Below are positions 33,348 to 43,124 of a stretch of 64,000 bases of DNA, in pieces. This DNA is from Agrobacterium tumefaciens (GTDB lineage: Bacteria > Pseudomonadota > Alphaproteobacteria > Rhizobiales > Rhizobiaceae), in the NCBI RefSeq assembly GCF_005221325.1, contig NZ_CP039888.1, positions 2,170,001-2,234,000 of the forward strand, in the 5' to 3' direction. Both the position numbers and the translations under genes were made by a program. The notes beneath the pieces were generated by a model. It did not search any database and was not told the origin of the DNA. It was given only the letters and a program-made list of their open reading frames with translations. Each line of letters begins with the position of its first letter. Position 1 is the first letter of the stretch.

Positions 33348-34124
33348 ATGACCGACCACCAGCCTCTTCTTTCGCGCCGCAGTTTCGCCGGTCTCCTCGC
33401 GCTTGCCCCGCTTTTTGCGGCAGGCGGCGCGGCGGCCGCGCCGGCGAGCCTGCGTGGCAGCGTCTCCTATCGCGAACGCATTGCGCTACCGCCGGGTGCA
33501 ACCGTGACGGTGCGGCTGATCGATGTCTCGCTGGCGGATGCGCCATCACAGACGATCGCCGAAACCACCATCCGCCCGCGCGGGCAGGTGCCGGTGCCCT
33601 TCGTGCTGCGTTATGACGACCGCGACATCAGGGGCCGCCGCTCCTATGCGCTGAGCGCGGAAATCCGCGACCGCGACAGGCTGCTCTTTACCACCACGCA
33701 GCGTTACTCCGTCCTGACCGGCGGCCGCGACGATACCGACCTCGTGCTGGAGCGCGTCGGCGCTGGTCCCGGCAGACCCGAGCCGGAAGCGGGTATCGAC
33801 GGGCACTGGCTGGTGCAGGACATCCGCGGCGAGCGGGTTCGCGGCCGCCGCGAGGCGACGCTCGAAATTTCCCGCGAAGGCCGCGTTTCCGGCAATGTTG
33901 GCTGCAACGGCATCGGCGGCGAGGTAAAGATCAGCCGCAACCGTGTCGATTTCGGCCGCATGATTTCCACCCAGATGGCCTGCGCCCCGGATATCATGCG
34001 TCAGGAACGGCAGTTCATCGAGGCGCTGGAAGGCGCGCGTTCCTTCCGGCTGGAGCCGCGTCGCGGTACGCTGGAACTCATCGACGGTCGCGGCCGCCCG
34101 GCCATGCGCCTGCGCCGCGCCTGA
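33348..34124 (+). CDS. YbaY-META two-domain envelope protein
   Basis: The 258-residue product has a Tat/Sec-like signal (SRRSFAGLLALAPLFAAGG; twin Arg), a YbaY-type domain (about 35-140, LRGSVSYRERIALPPGATVTVRLIDVS) and a C-terminal META/HslJ domain (about 155-255, GNVGCNGIGGEVKISRN and MACAPDIMRQERQFIEAL). META proteins of this kind are linked to heat and novobiocin resistance; the joint role is unknown. The ATG at 33348 was chosen because the signal peptide starts there. Confidence 0.85.
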   Translation: MTDHQPLLSRRSFAGLLALAPLFAAGGAAAAPASLRGSVSYRERIALPPGATVTVRLIDVSLADAPSQTIAETTIRPRGQVPVPFVLRYDDRDIRGRRSYALSAEIRDRDRLLFTTTQRYSVLTGGRDDTDLVLERVGAGPGRPEPEAGIDGHWLVQDIRGERVRGRREATLEISREGRVSGNVGCNGIGGEVKISRNRVDFGRMISTQMACAPDIMRQERQFIEALEGARSFRLEPRRGTLELIDGRGRPAMRLRRA

Positions 34125-34330
34125 CCGCGAGCGCTCTGCCGGCAATTTACAGGCGCCGCCGTGCTGGCCATGGAACATTCCATGTCGCTTCCGGCACGGC
34201 GCGCGGCCCTTTCCCGCCCTAAGACTTTGGCTATGTCGCCTTGGCACTTTGCTCCGTTACCAAGCTGCGCTATGCAACACGCCGAACTGCGCCGTCTTGA
34301 TACCGGCGCGACGTCTTTGAGGGAAAACGA

Positions 34331-35215
34331 ATGACATCCTATGTTCTGACCGTAGCCTGCAAATCGACCCGCGGCATCGTCGCCGCGATTTCCGGTTATC
34401 TGGCGGAAAAAGGCTGCAACATCGTCGACAGTTCGCAGTTCGACGACCTCGAGACCGGCAAATTCTTCATGCGCGTCTCCTTCATTTCGGAAGAAGGCGC
34501 ATCCCTTCAGGCCATCACCGAAGGCTTTCAGCCGGTGGCGGAAAAATTCGGCATGGCATCGGATATCTACCCCGATGGCCAGCGCATGAAGACGATGCTG
34601 ATGGTGTCGCGTTTCGGCCATTGCCTCAACGACCTGCTCTACCGCTGGAAGATCGGCGCGCTGCCGATCGATATCGTCGGCGTTGTCTCCAACCATTTCG
34701 ATTATCAGAAAGTGGTGGTCAATCACGACATTCCCTTCCACCACATCAAGGTGACGAAGGAGAACAAGCCGAAGGCCGAAGCCCAGCTGATGGACCTGAT
34801 CGAGACCAGCGGCACGGAGTTGGTGGTGCTGGCCCGCTACATGCAGGTGCTTTCCGACGAGATGTGCCGCAAGATGTCTGGCAAGATCATCAATATCCAC
34901 CACTCCTTCCTGCCGAGCTTCAAGGGCGCAAACCCCTACAAGCAGGCCTATGAGCGCGGCGTGAAGCTGATCGGCGCAACGGCGCATTACGTCACCGGCG
35001 ATCTCGACGAAGGCCCGATCATCGAGCAGGACACCGTGCGCGTCACGCATGCGCAATCGGCCGAAGACTATGTCTCGCTCGGCCGCGATGTAGAAAGCCA
35101 GGTGCTGGCCCGCGCCATCCACGCCCATATCCACCACCGCACCTTCATCAACGGCAACCGCACCGTGGTCTTCCCGCCAAGCCCCGGCAGCTATGCGTCC
35201 GAGCGGATGGGGTGA
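34331..35215 (+). CDS. purU: Formyltetrahydrofolate deformylase
   Basis: The 294-residue enzyme hydrolyses 10-formyl-THF to THF and formate. An ACT domain (about 1-80, RGIVAAISGYLAEKGCNIVDSSQFDD) precedes the formyltransferase domain with the catalytic NIHHSFLPSFKGANPYKQAYERGVK and GATAHYVTGDLDEGPI, which supply Asn, His and Asp. GAGGGAAA precedes the ATG. It is alone between the META-domain gene and the toxin-antitoxin pair. Confidence 0.95.
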   Translation: MTSYVLTVACKSTRGIVAAISGYLAEKGCNIVDSSQFDDLETGKFFMRVSFISEEGASLQAITEGFQPVAEKFGMASDIYPDGQRMKTMLMVSRFGHCLNDLLYRWKIGALPIDIVGVVSNHFDYQKVVVNHDIPFHHIKVTKENKPKAEAQLMDLIETSGTELVVLARYMQVLSDEMCRKMSGKIINIHHSFLPSFKGANPYKQAYERGVKLIGATAHYVTGDLDEGPIIEQDTVRVTHAQSAEDYVSLGRDVESQVLARAIHAHIHHRTFINGNRTVVFPPSPGSYASERMG

Positions 35216-35259
35216 AACGCCCGTCATTGACGGTATGACAACCATGGTTTACATTTGCC

Positions 35260-35556
35260 ATGTTCACGATCCGGGAAACAAATGAGTTTGCCGATTGGCT
35301 TGCCGGCCTGCGCGACGTACAGGCGCGCGCCCGTATTGCACGGCGTATTTACCGGCTGGCAGATGGCAATCCCGGAGACGTGAAACCGGTTGGCGAAGGC
35401 GTCAGCGAACTCAGGATCGATCTTGGCCCCGGATATAGGGTCTATTTCGTCCGGCAAGGTGATGTCGTCATCATATTGCTCTGTGGCGGCGACAAGTCGT
35501 CCCAGTCCCGCGACATCGCCAAAGCCAGGAGAATGGCGAGAGCGCTCAAGGAGTAG
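35260..35556 (+). CDS. RelE/ParE-superfamily toxin (HigB/Gp49-like)
   Basis: The 98-residue basic protein matches the addiction-module killer family: FADWLAGLRDVQARARIARRIYRLADGNPGDVKPVGEGVSELRIDLGPGYRVYF and VVIILLCGGDKSSQSRDI are characteristic. Such toxins cleave translated mRNA or act on gyrase. It comes before the antitoxin gene (HigBA order) with seven bases between. Confidence 0.9.
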   Translation: MFTIRETNEFADWLAGLRDVQARARIARRIYRLADGNPGDVKPVGEGVSELRIDLGPGYRVYFVRQGDVVIILLCGGDKSSQSRDIAKARRMARALKE

Positions 35557-35563
35557 TGAGACC

Positions 35564-35869
35564 ATGCCACTTGCAACACGCGATTACGATGCTGCCCGCT
35601 ACCTGGATAGTGACGAAGCGCTTGCGGCTTATATCGCGGATGCCACCGAGAGCGGCGACGCGCAGGAGCTTGCCCATGCTCTTGGCGTCGTGGCGCGAGC
35701 GAAGGGCATGACCGATCTTTCAAGACAAACCGGCCTTCCCCGCCAGACTTTGTACAAGGCACTGAGTGGAGAGGGAAATCCTGAATTGGCCACCATTGCC
35801 AAGGTGGCCGATGCGCTGGGCTACAAGCTCTCACTGGTGGCGAAATCGGCCGCGGAGACGGCTGCCTGA
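35564..35869 (+). CDS. HigA-like antitoxin with helix-turn-helix
   Basis: The 101-residue product has an N-terminal segment for toxin binding and a C-terminal Xre-type helix-turn-helix (about 45-95, AKGMTDLSRQTGLPRQTLYKALSGEGNPELATIAKVADALGYKL). It should neutralise the adjacent toxin and repress the operon. The ATG at 35564 with GGAG just upstream was chosen; the open frame reaches further up inside the toxin gene. Confidence 0.9.
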   Translation: MPLATRDYDAARYLDSDEALAAYIADATESGDAQELAHALGVVARAKGMTDLSRQTGLPRQTLYKALSGEGNPELATIAKVADALGYKLSLVAKSAAETAA

Positions 35870-35882
35870 CCAGCCGGCCCTG

Positions 35883-37277
35883 CTATACCGCTCTTTCCGG
35901 CCCTGAGAACACCACCCGCGCCTTCAACCCGCGCCCGCCCAGGCTATCTTCCAGCGTCAGCCGCCCGCCGAACAGACCGGCGATCTCCTCGATAATGGCA
36001 AGGCCGAGGCCGGCGCCGGGGGCGGCATTGGCTTCGCCGCGGGCGAAACGCTGACGCACCATGGCGCGTTTTTCCGGAGGAATGCCGGGGCCGTTATCCT
36101 CCACTTCCAGCCACACTGCACCCGCTGGCCCGCCGACGCGCACGGTGACTTCCGCCCCGCGTCCGGCATAATTGATGGCATTGGAAACGAGGTTGCCGAT
36201 CAGCTCGCCGATCAAAAGCGGCTCGGCGAGGATAGTCGCCTCGCCCTCGCCCTCGAAACCGAGATCGATGCCGGCCTCTGCCGCGCGCGGCACGAAATCG
36301 GCCGTCACGTTCTGCGCAACGGCCACAAGATCGATCGCGGAAAAATCGTGTTTTTCGCTGGAGCCGGCGGCATCGATATTCGCCATGCGCAGCAGCTGGG
36401 CGAGTATGTGTTCGGCATGCGCCACCGAAGCACCACCCTTAAACGCCGCCGCCTGCGCCTCTTCAAGACTTGCGGCGCGGGCGGAAAGCGCAAGCTGGGT
36501 GCTGATGATGGCAAGCGGCGTGCGCAGCTGGTGGCTGGCATTGCCGGTGAAATGCCGGAGCGCATCGAGCGCCGATTGCAGCCGCACCATGAAGGAATTG
36601 ACGGTCTCCACCAGATTTTCCACCTCCACCGGCACGGATTGACGGATGGGGTGCAGGTCGTTCGGGCTGCGCTCGGCGATCGCTTCGCTCAGCCGGTAAA
36701 GCGGCCTGAGCGAAATCGTCACCGCGATCCAGACGATGATCGCCGCCCCCACGATCATTAAAAGCAGGCGCAGCGCGGAGCGCAGGATGATGGCCTGCGC
36801 CAGCTGGCTGCGGGCAATCGTGGTTTCGGCGACTGTCACGGAAAAGGGCACGGAATTGATACCGGTGGAGGCAAACCGACGGATGGCGGCAATGCGGATC
36901 GGCTCGTCGCGGAACACCGCATCACGATAGGCGGGCGTATCGCCGGCCGTGTTTTCCACCGTCGGCAGGTTCTGGTAACCGGTAAGGAATTGCCCGTTCG
37001 GCCCATCGACCCGGTAAAACACCCGGTCTTGGGCGGCCGATGTCAGCATTTCCAGCGCGACATAGGGAATGTCGACCTCCAGCGAGCCGTCTTCGGCCAC
37101 CACCACCCGCTCGGCAATGGCGAGCGCGGAACCGGAGAGTACCCGGTCGGAAACCACATTGGCGGTGTTGACCGCCTCGCGCCAGGTATCGGTCAGCGCA
37201 ACGCAGCCGATGATGGCGGTGGAGATGAGAAGCCAGCCTAACAGACGCCGCCTGAGCGAATAGGCGGCCTGTCTCAT
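35883..37277 (-). CDS. tctE: Sensor histidine kinase TctE
   Basis: The 464-residue kinase has two transmembrane helices (about 10-30 and 168-190) around a periplasmic sensor, then a HAMP-like segment, the phospho-accepting His in SHQLRTPLAI (about 250) and the ATPase motifs NAINYAGRG, DNGPGIPP and GAGLGLAI. It belongs to the TctE group that senses tricarboxylates. It overlaps tctD by four bases (ATGA). The tctCBA transport genes follow the divergent binding-protein gene. Confidence 0.92.
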   Translation of the reverse strand: MRQAAYSLRRRLLGWLLISTAIIGCVALTDTWREAVNTANVVSDRVLSGSALAIAERVVVAEDGSLEVDIPYVALEMLTSAAQDRVFYRVDGPNGQFLTGYQNLPTVENTAGDTPAYRDAVFRDEPIRIAAIRRFASTGINSVPFSVTVAETTIARSQLAQAIILRSALRLLLMIVGAAIIVWIAVTISLRPLYRLSEAIAERSPNDLHPIRQSVPVEVENLVETVNSFMVRLQSALDALRHFTGNASHQLRTPLAIISTQLALSARAASLEEAQAAAFKGGASVAHAEHILAQLLRMANIDAAGSSEKHDFSAIDLVAVAQNVTADFVPRAAEAGIDLGFEGEGEATILAEPLLIGELIGNLVSNAINYAGRGAEVTVRVGGPAGAVWLEVEDNGPGIPPEKRAMVRQRFARGEANAAPGAGLGLAIIEEIAGLFGGRLTLEDSLGGRGLKARVVFSGPERAV

Positions 37278-37954
37278 TCCGCCATCTCCGGCAGCTTTTC
37301 GAGATAATAACCGATGCCGCGCGCGGTCTTCACCGTCAGCCCGTGGGGTGCAAGCCGCTTGCGCAGGCGGCTGACATATTGCTCGATGGCATTGGCGGAA
37401 ATATCGTCGTCGAAGCCGGTCAGCGACTGCACGATCGCTTCCTTGGCGACCACCTTGCCCGCCCGCATGAACAGCACTTCAAGCAACGCCACCTCGCGTG
37501 CCGGAATATCGAGCGGACGCCCATCGGCCGAAAAGGTGCGCGATGTCAGATCGAACAGCACCTTGCCGAAACTGAGTGCCGAGGAGCGCAGGCCGGCATT
37601 GCGGCGCAAAAGCACCCGCACTCTTGCCTCGAATTCGGTGATGTCGAAGGGCTTGATCATGTAGTCGTCGGCACCGAGATCGAGCCCCTTGACCTTTTCT
37701 TCCGGCGTACCGCGCGCCGTCAGGATCAGCACCGCCGCCTTGTCCTGGCGCGAACGCATGGAACGCAGCACCTCGATACCGTCCATTTCCGGCAGGTTGA
37801 GATCGAGGATGACGAGGTCAAAGCTTTCAGCTGCAATCGCCGCATCGGCGGAAGCGCCGTCCGACACCACATCCACCGCATAACCGCTGCCACGCAGAAG
37901 GGCTGAAAGCCCTTCCGACAGCACCTGATTGTCCTCGACCAGCAAAATACGCAA
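37274..37954 (-). CDS. tctD: Response regulator TctD
   Basis: The 226-residue OmpR-type regulator has phospho-acceptor D51 (LVILDLNLPEMDG), K101 (ADDYMIKPF) and a winged helix with the C-terminal TVKTARGIGYYLEKL. It starts at TTG with a strong GGGAGGAAAG upstream. It should control the tct transport genes; the 82-base divergent gap to the binding-protein gene and the tctC leader are the likely target regions. Confidence 0.93.
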   Translation of the reverse strand: MRILLVEDNQVLSEGLSALLRGSGYAVDVVSDGASADAAIAAESFDLVILDLNLPEMDGIEVLRSMRSRQDKAAVLILTARGTPEEKVKGLDLGADDYMIKPFDITEFEARVRVLLRRNAGLRSSALSFGKVLFDLTSRTFSADGRPLDIPAREVALLEVLFMRAGKVVAKEAIVQSLTGFDDDISANAIEQYVSRLRKRLAPHGLTVKTARGIGYYLEKLPEMAE

Positions 37955-38036
37955 AACTTTCCTCCCGCAGCATTGCCGAGCTTATCCAAGCCCTTGGCGC
38001 TTGTGAATGGCAAGCGCGTGCGGCATGATCTTTTCC

Positions 38037-39104
38037 ATGCGTATCGCCGTTTTTCTCTGTCTCTGTCTTTGCATGGCCTCACCGGCGCTTGCACAAGTCG
38101 CCGTTTTCCCTGCCCCATCAGGCAAGGCGGATGCGGAAACGCTGGTGGTTTATTCCTCGCTGGACGAACCGCTGGCCACGCCGATGATCGAGGGTTTCCA
38201 GAAGGCCAATCCCGATATTGCCGTCCATTATGAGGATATGCTGACGGGCGAAATCTACGACCGGATCGTCAAGGAAACCGATGCGGGCAAAAAGACCGCC
38301 GATTTTGCCTTCTCATCCGCCATGGACCTGCAGGTGAAGCTCAGCAATGACGGTTATGCCCAGCGCTCAGACCTTGCCATGAGCGCCCGCTGGCCCGCCT
38401 GGGCAAACTGGCGCAACACGGCTTACGCGCTCACCTTCGAGCCAGCGGTCTTCGTTTATCACAAGCCGAGCTTCACCACCGAAAAACCACCCGCCACCCG
38501 CGCCGAATTTGTCGATTATCTTGAACGGCACGCGAAAGAGGTGCATGGCCGCATCGCCACCTATGATATCGAGCGCTCGGGCGTCGGTTTCCTGTTCATG
38601 TCGCGCGATCAGGAGCAGTTCGGCGATATATGGAGCGTCATCAAGGCCATGGGGGCGGCCGGCGTGAAGGTCTATTCCACCTCCTCGGCCATTCTGGAGC
38701 GCGTATCCGACGGCCGTTTCGTGCTGGGTTACAATATTCTCGGCTCCTATGCCGCAGACTGGGCCTCGCGCCACCCGGATGTCGGCATCGTGCTGCCGAA
38801 GGATTATACCGTGGTCATGTCGCGCATCGGATTGGTGCCGGAAGCCGCTGCCAATCCCGAACTTGGGCGCCGTTACCTCGAATTCTTCATGTCCAAGGAA
38901 GGCCAGACGATCATGGCCCGGCAGTTGCAGATCCCCGCTGTCAGCCCGGAAGTGGCGGGGGAAAACACCGCCAACACAATGCAGGCCATCCACGGCGCGC
39001 AATTGCGCCCAGTGCCCGTCAGCCCCGGCCTGATGGTCTATCTGGATCAGGTCAAGCGCAGCCGCCTGATCGAGCGGTGGAACGAGGCGTTGCGCTCGCA
39101 ATAG
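38037..39104 (+). CDS. Orphan ABC-type substrate-binding protein
   Basis: The 355-residue product has a signal peptide (MRIAVFLCLCLCMASPALAQ) and the type II binding fold of the iron/polyamine group: LVVYSSLDEPLATPMIEGFQKANPDI near the start, FAFSSAMDLQVKLSNDGY, and EAAANPELGRRYLEFFMSKEGQ near the end. No ABC permease or ATPase accompanies it. It lies between tctED and tctCBA, so it may be a sensory partner of TctE rather than a transporter subunit. An in-frame ATG at 38025 is the alternative start. Confidence 0.85.
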   Translation: MRIAVFLCLCLCMASPALAQVAVFPAPSGKADAETLVVYSSLDEPLATPMIEGFQKANPDIAVHYEDMLTGEIYDRIVKETDAGKKTADFAFSSAMDLQVKLSNDGYAQRSDLAMSARWPAWANWRNTAYALTFEPAVFVYHKPSFTTEKPPATRAEFVDYLERHAKEVHGRIATYDIERSGVGFLFMSRDQEQFGDIWSVIKAMGAAGVKVYSTSSAILERVSDGRFVLGYNILGSYAADWASRHPDVGIVLPKDYTVVMSRIGLVPEAAANPELGRRYLEFFMSKEGQTIMARQLQIPAVSPEVAGENTANTMQAIHGAQLRPVPVSPGLMVYLDQVKRSRLIERWNEALRSQ

Positions 39105-39358
39105 TAGACGTTCGGCAGAAATTAATAGAGAGTAAATGAGCAAGGACTTGCATAGCGTCAGTTAGATGACAGCTTTTTGTGATGCTCTGTAATCCTTCTT
39201 CATTCCGTGGAGGCGGAAGAAGATGCGGGAGGAAATCTAGGACGATTGCCAGAGCCCCACGCTGAAACTTCAGCGCTGGCACGGCTGCGTCCTGAAATCC
39301 CCTTCCGCATAAACGAAAAACGACGCCCAAAAAGGGCATCCTGAGGAGGGTTTTCCAA

Positions 39359-40303
39359 GTGAAGCATTTTCTTATCGGCACATTTCTGGCAGGTGTGATC
39401 GCTCTTCCGGCGGTTGCGGCGGATTACACCATCATTGCCCCGGCCAATCCCGGCGGCGGCTGGGACCAGACCGCGCGCTCGCTGCAGACCGTGCTGCAGG
39501 AAGAAGGCATTTCCAAGAGCGTTCAGGTGCAGAACGTACCGGGCGCCGGCGGCACCATCGGTCTTGCGCAGTTCGCCAGCCAGCAGAAGGGCAACCCGAA
39601 CGCCCTCATCGTCGGCGGCTACGTGATGGTCGGCGCGATCCTCACCAACAATGCGCCCGTGACGCTGAAGGAAGTGACGCCGATTGCCCGCCTGACCGGC
39701 GAATATGAAGCTATCGTCGTTCCGGCATCCTCGCCGCTGAAGACCATCGGCGATCTCGTTGACCAGCTGAAGAAGGACCCGGGCAGCGTTTCCTGGGGCG
39801 GCGGCTCTGCCGGCGGCACCGACCATATCGCCGTTGGCCTCATTGCCAAGGCGGCCGGCGTCGATCCGACCAAGATCAACTACATCGCCTATTCCGGCGG
39901 CGGCGAAGCCCTTGCCTCGATCCTCGGTTCGCAGGTTACGGCCGGCATTTCGAGCTACGGCGAATTCGAAAGCCAGGTCAAGGCCGGCACGCTGCGCCTG
40001 CTCGCCGTTTCCAGCGAAGAGAAGCTGGAAGGCGTCGATGCACCGACGCTGAAGGAAAGCGGCCTTGATGTCGTCGTCCAGAACTGGCGCATGGTCGCCG
40101 CTCCTCCCGGCCTGACGCCGGAACAGGAAAAGGCCGTCAATGCCGACATCGAGAAGCTGGTGAAATCCGCCAAGTGGCAGGAAACCCTGAAGACCAAGAG
40201 CTGGATGGACACCTATCTCGCCGGTGACGAATTCAAGGCGCAGCTCGCCAAGGACACCGACGCCACCGCCGCCATTCTCAAAGACATCGGACTGGTAAAA
40301 TGA
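39359..40303 (+). CDS. tctC: Tricarboxylate transporter binding protein TctC
   Basis: The 314-residue protein has a signal peptide ending VAADY and the Bug/TctC fold: IIAPANPGGGWDQTARSLQTVLQ binds the carboxylate, followed by VPGAGGTIGLAQF and FVSWGGGSAGGTDHIA-type sequence. It captures citrate or a related tricarboxylate in the periplasm. The start is GTG nine bases after GAGGAGGG. It opens the tctCBA operon and overlaps tctB by four bases. Confidence 0.94.
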   Translation: MKHFLIGTFLAGVIALPAVAADYTIIAPANPGGGWDQTARSLQTVLQEEGISKSVQVQNVPGAGGTIGLAQFASQQKGNPNALIVGGYVMVGAILTNNAPVTLKEVTPIARLTGEYEAIVVPASSPLKTIGDLVDQLKKDPGSVSWGGGSAGGTDHIAVGLIAKAAGVDPTKINYIAYSGGGEALASILGSQVTAGISSYGEFESQVKAGTLRLLAVSSEEKLEGVDAPTLKESGLDVVVQNWRMVAAPPGLTPEQEKAVNADIEKLVKSAKWQETLKTKSWMDTYLAGDEFKAQLAKDTDATAAILKDIGLVK

Positions 40304-40794
40304 GCCAGGGTTCCAACCCTCTAGAGCATCAAAAGCGCCGCCCTGACTGGGCGGCGCTGGCGATCGCCGTCTTCCTCGTCCTCATTGCCAGCGTAATCTT
40401 CTGGGACAGCGCCCGTCTCGCCAGCGTCACCGGTTATTCGCCTGTTGGCCCGGCAACGGTGCCTTACGCCATTGGCTTCTGTCTTGTCGGCCTGGCGCTG
40501 TGGACAGCCGTCGAGGCCTGGCGCGGTGATTTTCCCGAACGCGACAGACAGGAAATCGCCCCCGTCATCTGGGTCGTCGCCGGCCTTGCCGCGCAGATGC
40601 TGCTGCTCAAGGTCGCCGGTTTCTCCATCGCCACCGGTCTCCTGTTCGCGTTTACGGCGCGCGCCTTCGGCAAACGCAAGCTCTGGTTCTCCATACCTGT
40701 TGGCATCGTGCTGAGTTTTGCCATCTGGGTCGTTTTCGCGCAGCTGCTGCAACTTTCGCTGCCCGCAGGACCTCTGGAACGGCTGTTTTTCTAA
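40300..40794 (+). CDS. tctB: Tricarboxylate transporter small membrane subunit TctB
   Basis: The 164-residue protein has four transmembrane helices and the TctB layout. It partners TctA in the ion-driven transporter. Its ATG overlaps the tctC stop (ATGA), and 106 bases separate it from tctA. Confidence 0.92.
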   Translation: MSQGSNPLEHQKRRPDWAALAIAVFLVLIASVIFWDSARLASVTGYSPVGPATVPYAIGFCLVGLALWTAVEAWRGDFPERDRQEIAPVIWVVAGLAAQMLLLKVAGFSIATGLLFAFTARAFGKRKLWFSIPVGIVLSFAIWVVFAQLLQLSLPAGPLERLFF

Positions 40795-40900
40795 CAGCCA
40801 TTCCAGCCACTATTCGAGATCACAGGAACCGCCGGCGCGCGATGACGCATACGCCAGCCGTTCCGCCCGCCCTTCTGCTCGACTTGGGGGACATCTGCCC

Positions 40901-42418
40901 ATGAGTACCTTTGAATTCCTGCTGCACGGTCTTGAGGTTGCCGCCCAACCCATGAACCTGCTTTATGCGCTGATCGGCGTGACGCTCGGCACCGCCGTCG
41001 GCGTTCTGCCCGGCATCGGCCCCGCCTTGACAGTCGCGCTGCTCCTGCCCGTCACCTACCGGCTCGACGCTGCCGGTTCACTCATCATGTTCGCCGGCAT
41101 TTATTATGGCGGCATGTATGGCGGCTCAACCACCTCGATCCTGCTCAACACGCCGGGCGAAAGCGCCTCGATCGTGACGGCACTCGAAGGCAACAAGATG
41201 GCCCGCAAGGGCAGAGGCGGCCCGGCCCTTGCCACCGCCGCCATCGGCTCCTTCGTCGCCGGCCTCATCGCCACTATCGCGCTTGCCTTCGTCGCCCCCT
41301 ACATCGTCAAGCTGGCGCTGGTGTTCGGCCCGCGCGAATATTTCGCGCTGATGGTGCTCGCCTTCGTCACCGTTTCCTCCGCCTTCGGGGATTCGGCGCT
41401 ACGCGGCCTCACCTCGCTGTTCATCGGCTTTGCGCTTGCCATCGTCGGCATCGATCAGCTGACCGGCCAGACGCGCATGAGCTTCGGCATTCCCGACCTG
41501 CTCGACGGCGTGGAAGTGACGACGCTTGCGGTGGCCATGTTCGCCATCGGCGAAACGCTGTTCATCGTAGCACAGGGCAATAGTGGCGACGAAAAGGTGG
41601 AGGCCGTCAAAGGCTCGGTCTGGATGAGCGCGCAGGACTGGGCGCGTTCGTGGAAGCCCTGGCTGCGCGGCACCTTGATCGGCTTCCCCATCGGCGCCAT
41701 GCCGGCGGGCGGCGCTGAAATCGGCACCTTCCTCTCCTATGCCACCGAAAAGAAGCTGACCAAATATCCGGAAGAATTCGGCCACGGCGCCATCGAAGGC
41801 GTCGCCGGCCCCGAAGCCGCCAACAATGCGTCCGCCGCCGGTACACTGGTGCCGCTCCTGACGCTCGGCCTGCCGACGACAGCGACCGCCGCCATCATGC
41901 TCGCCGGTTTCCAGCAGTTTGGGCTTCAGCCCGGCCCGTTGCTGTTCGCCACCAATCCGCAGCTCGTCTGGGGCCTGATCGCCAGCCTGTTCATCGCCAA
42001 CCTGATGCTCCTGGTGCTCAACCTGCCACTCGTCGGCCTGTGGGTGAAGCTGCTGACCATTCCCAAGCCCTGGCTTTATGCCGGCATCCTGCTGTTTGCC
42101 ACGCTCGGCACCATCGGCGCCAACCCGTCGGTGTTCGAACTCGGCATGCTGCTCGCCTTCGGTATCCTCGGCTACGTCATGCGCATCTTCGGTTATCCGA
42201 TCGCGCCTGCGGTCGTCGGCCTCATCCTCGGCCCGCTTGCCGAACAGCAGCTGCGCCGCGCCCTTGCCATCGGCCAGGGCGACCCGACCGTGCTGCTCAC
42301 CTCGCCGATTGCCGTTGGCCTCTTCATCGTGGCGGCCGCCGCCTTCATCGTCCCGCTGATCATGCGTATCCGCGGCCGCGGTGAAGTGCTGTCGCAGCTT
42401 GCCGCCAACGAGGACTGA
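40901..42418 (+). CDS. tctA: Tricarboxylate transporter large membrane subunit TctA
   Basis: The 505-residue protein has about eleven transmembrane helices and the two TctA signatures: [20 protein letters not shown] with [20 protein letters not shown], and [20 protein letters not shown] with [17 protein letters not shown]. It forms the transport path. The ATG at 40901 was chosen; the frame stays open upstream within tctB but is not coding. A terminator follows at 42446. Confidence 0.95.
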   Translation: MSTFEFLLHGLEVAAQPMNLLYALIGVTLGTAVGVLPGIGPALTVALLLPVTYRLDAAGSLIMFAGIYYGGMYGGSTTSILLNTPGESASIVTALEGNKMARKGRGGPALATAAIGSFVAGLIATIALAFVAPYIVKLALVFGPREYFALMVLAFVTVSSAFGDSALRGLTSLFIGFALAIVGIDQLTGQTRMSFGIPDLLDGVEVTTLAVAMFAIGETLFIVAQGNSGDEKVEAVKGSVWMSAQDWARSWKPWLRGTLIGFPIGAMPAGGAEIGTFLSYATEKKLTKYPEEFGHGAIEGVAGPEAANNASAAGTLVPLLTLGLPTTATAAIMLAGFQQFGLQPGPLLFATNPQLVWGLIASLFIANLMLLVLNLPLVGLWVKLLTIPKPWLYAGILLFATLGTIGANPSVFELGMLLAFGILGYVMRIFGYPIAPAVVGLILGPLAEQQLRRALAIGQGDPTVLLTSPIAVGLFIVAAAAFIVPLIMRIRGRGEVLSQLAANED

Positions 42419-42445
42419 GAAACCGGAAACCTCCCAAGGCAACTG

Positions 42446-42477
42446 GCCCCGTATCTCCGGATGCGGGGCTCTTTTTA
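42446..42477 (+). terminator. Rho-independent terminator of tctCBA
   Basis: GCCCCGTATC and GGATGCGGGGC pair with one wobble and are followed by a run of T residues, 28 bases past the tctA stop. Confidence 0.8.
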
Positions 42478-42547
42478 TTCACGCCAACGGGATGTGTGGG
42501 GCGGGCACGGCCATGATATGATTCCGCCCCAAACGCAGGAGAAAAAC

Positions 42548-42808
42548 ATGCGCACAATCGCGATCATGATGGTTCTGGCGCTCGCCGGCTGCACCACCGC
42601 CGCACCCGATGTGGAGCCCATCCCCGGCAGCATCACCTATGGCGGACAACCGCGAACCAAACTGACCAAGTCCCCCGTCGGCAGCACGCTCAGCAACGAA
42701 TTCGTGATGGGTGACGGACGGTTGGCGATCGAGACTTACCGGGTGCAGCCAGACCGGTCGCTGAAGCTCGAGAGACGGGAAATCGTCGGCGACTGGCCGC
42801 AGGATTGA
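42548..42808 (+). CDS. Small lipoprotein, unknown function
   Basis: The 86-residue product has a lipoprotein signal (MRTIAIMMVLALAGC) and a 70-residue mature part with no recognised domain. CAGGAG precedes the ATG at 42548. It stands alone between the tct terminator and a family D repeat. The signal and ribosome-binding site make it a credible gene despite its size. Confidence 0.75.
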   Translation: MRTIAIMMVLALAGCTTAAPDVEPIPGSITYGGQPRTKLTKSPVGSTLSNEFVMGDGRLAIETYRVQPDRSLKLERREIVGDWPQD

Positions 42809-42865
42809 ACGCCGTAGTCGCGTTGGTGTTTCCCAGCCGGTCGCGAAGGACGCACATCCTCTCGA

Positions 42866-42952
42866 CGTCATCCTCGGCCCTGTGCCGAGGATCTAATCAC
42901 GTCAACAAAATCAATCGGTTGCAGATCCTCGGGTCAAGCCCGAGGATGACGT
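42866..42952. repeat. Palindromic intergenic repeat, family D (copy 2)
   Basis: Nearly identical to copy 1 at 33123-33209, including the AATCAATCGGTTGCAGATCC centre. With copy 3 at 44104 it brackets the siderophore-binding protein gene. Confidence 0.88.
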
Positions 42953-43050
42953 CGGAGAAGGAGGTGAACTCATCACCCCTTTCCCGCTCACGGCAATTCA
43001 GAACCATTCTAAAACATATTTTTGATTTCCGCGAACCTTGCCAATAAAGC

Positions 43051-43065
43051 TGACAGCTAACATCA
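43051..43065. promoter_or_regulatory. RirA-type iron-responsive operator
   Basis: TGA, nine bases, TCA is an exact match to the IRO motif (TGA-N9-TCA) bound by RirA in Rhizobium and Agrobacterium. It lies 60 bases upstream of the siderophore-binding protein start, a suitable place for iron-dependent repression. Confidence 0.6.
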
Positions 43066-43124
43066 AGTTAACTTTGCGGGAAACGCTTCCGCCGGCTCAG
43101 AACCATATTGCAAGGGACATATCC

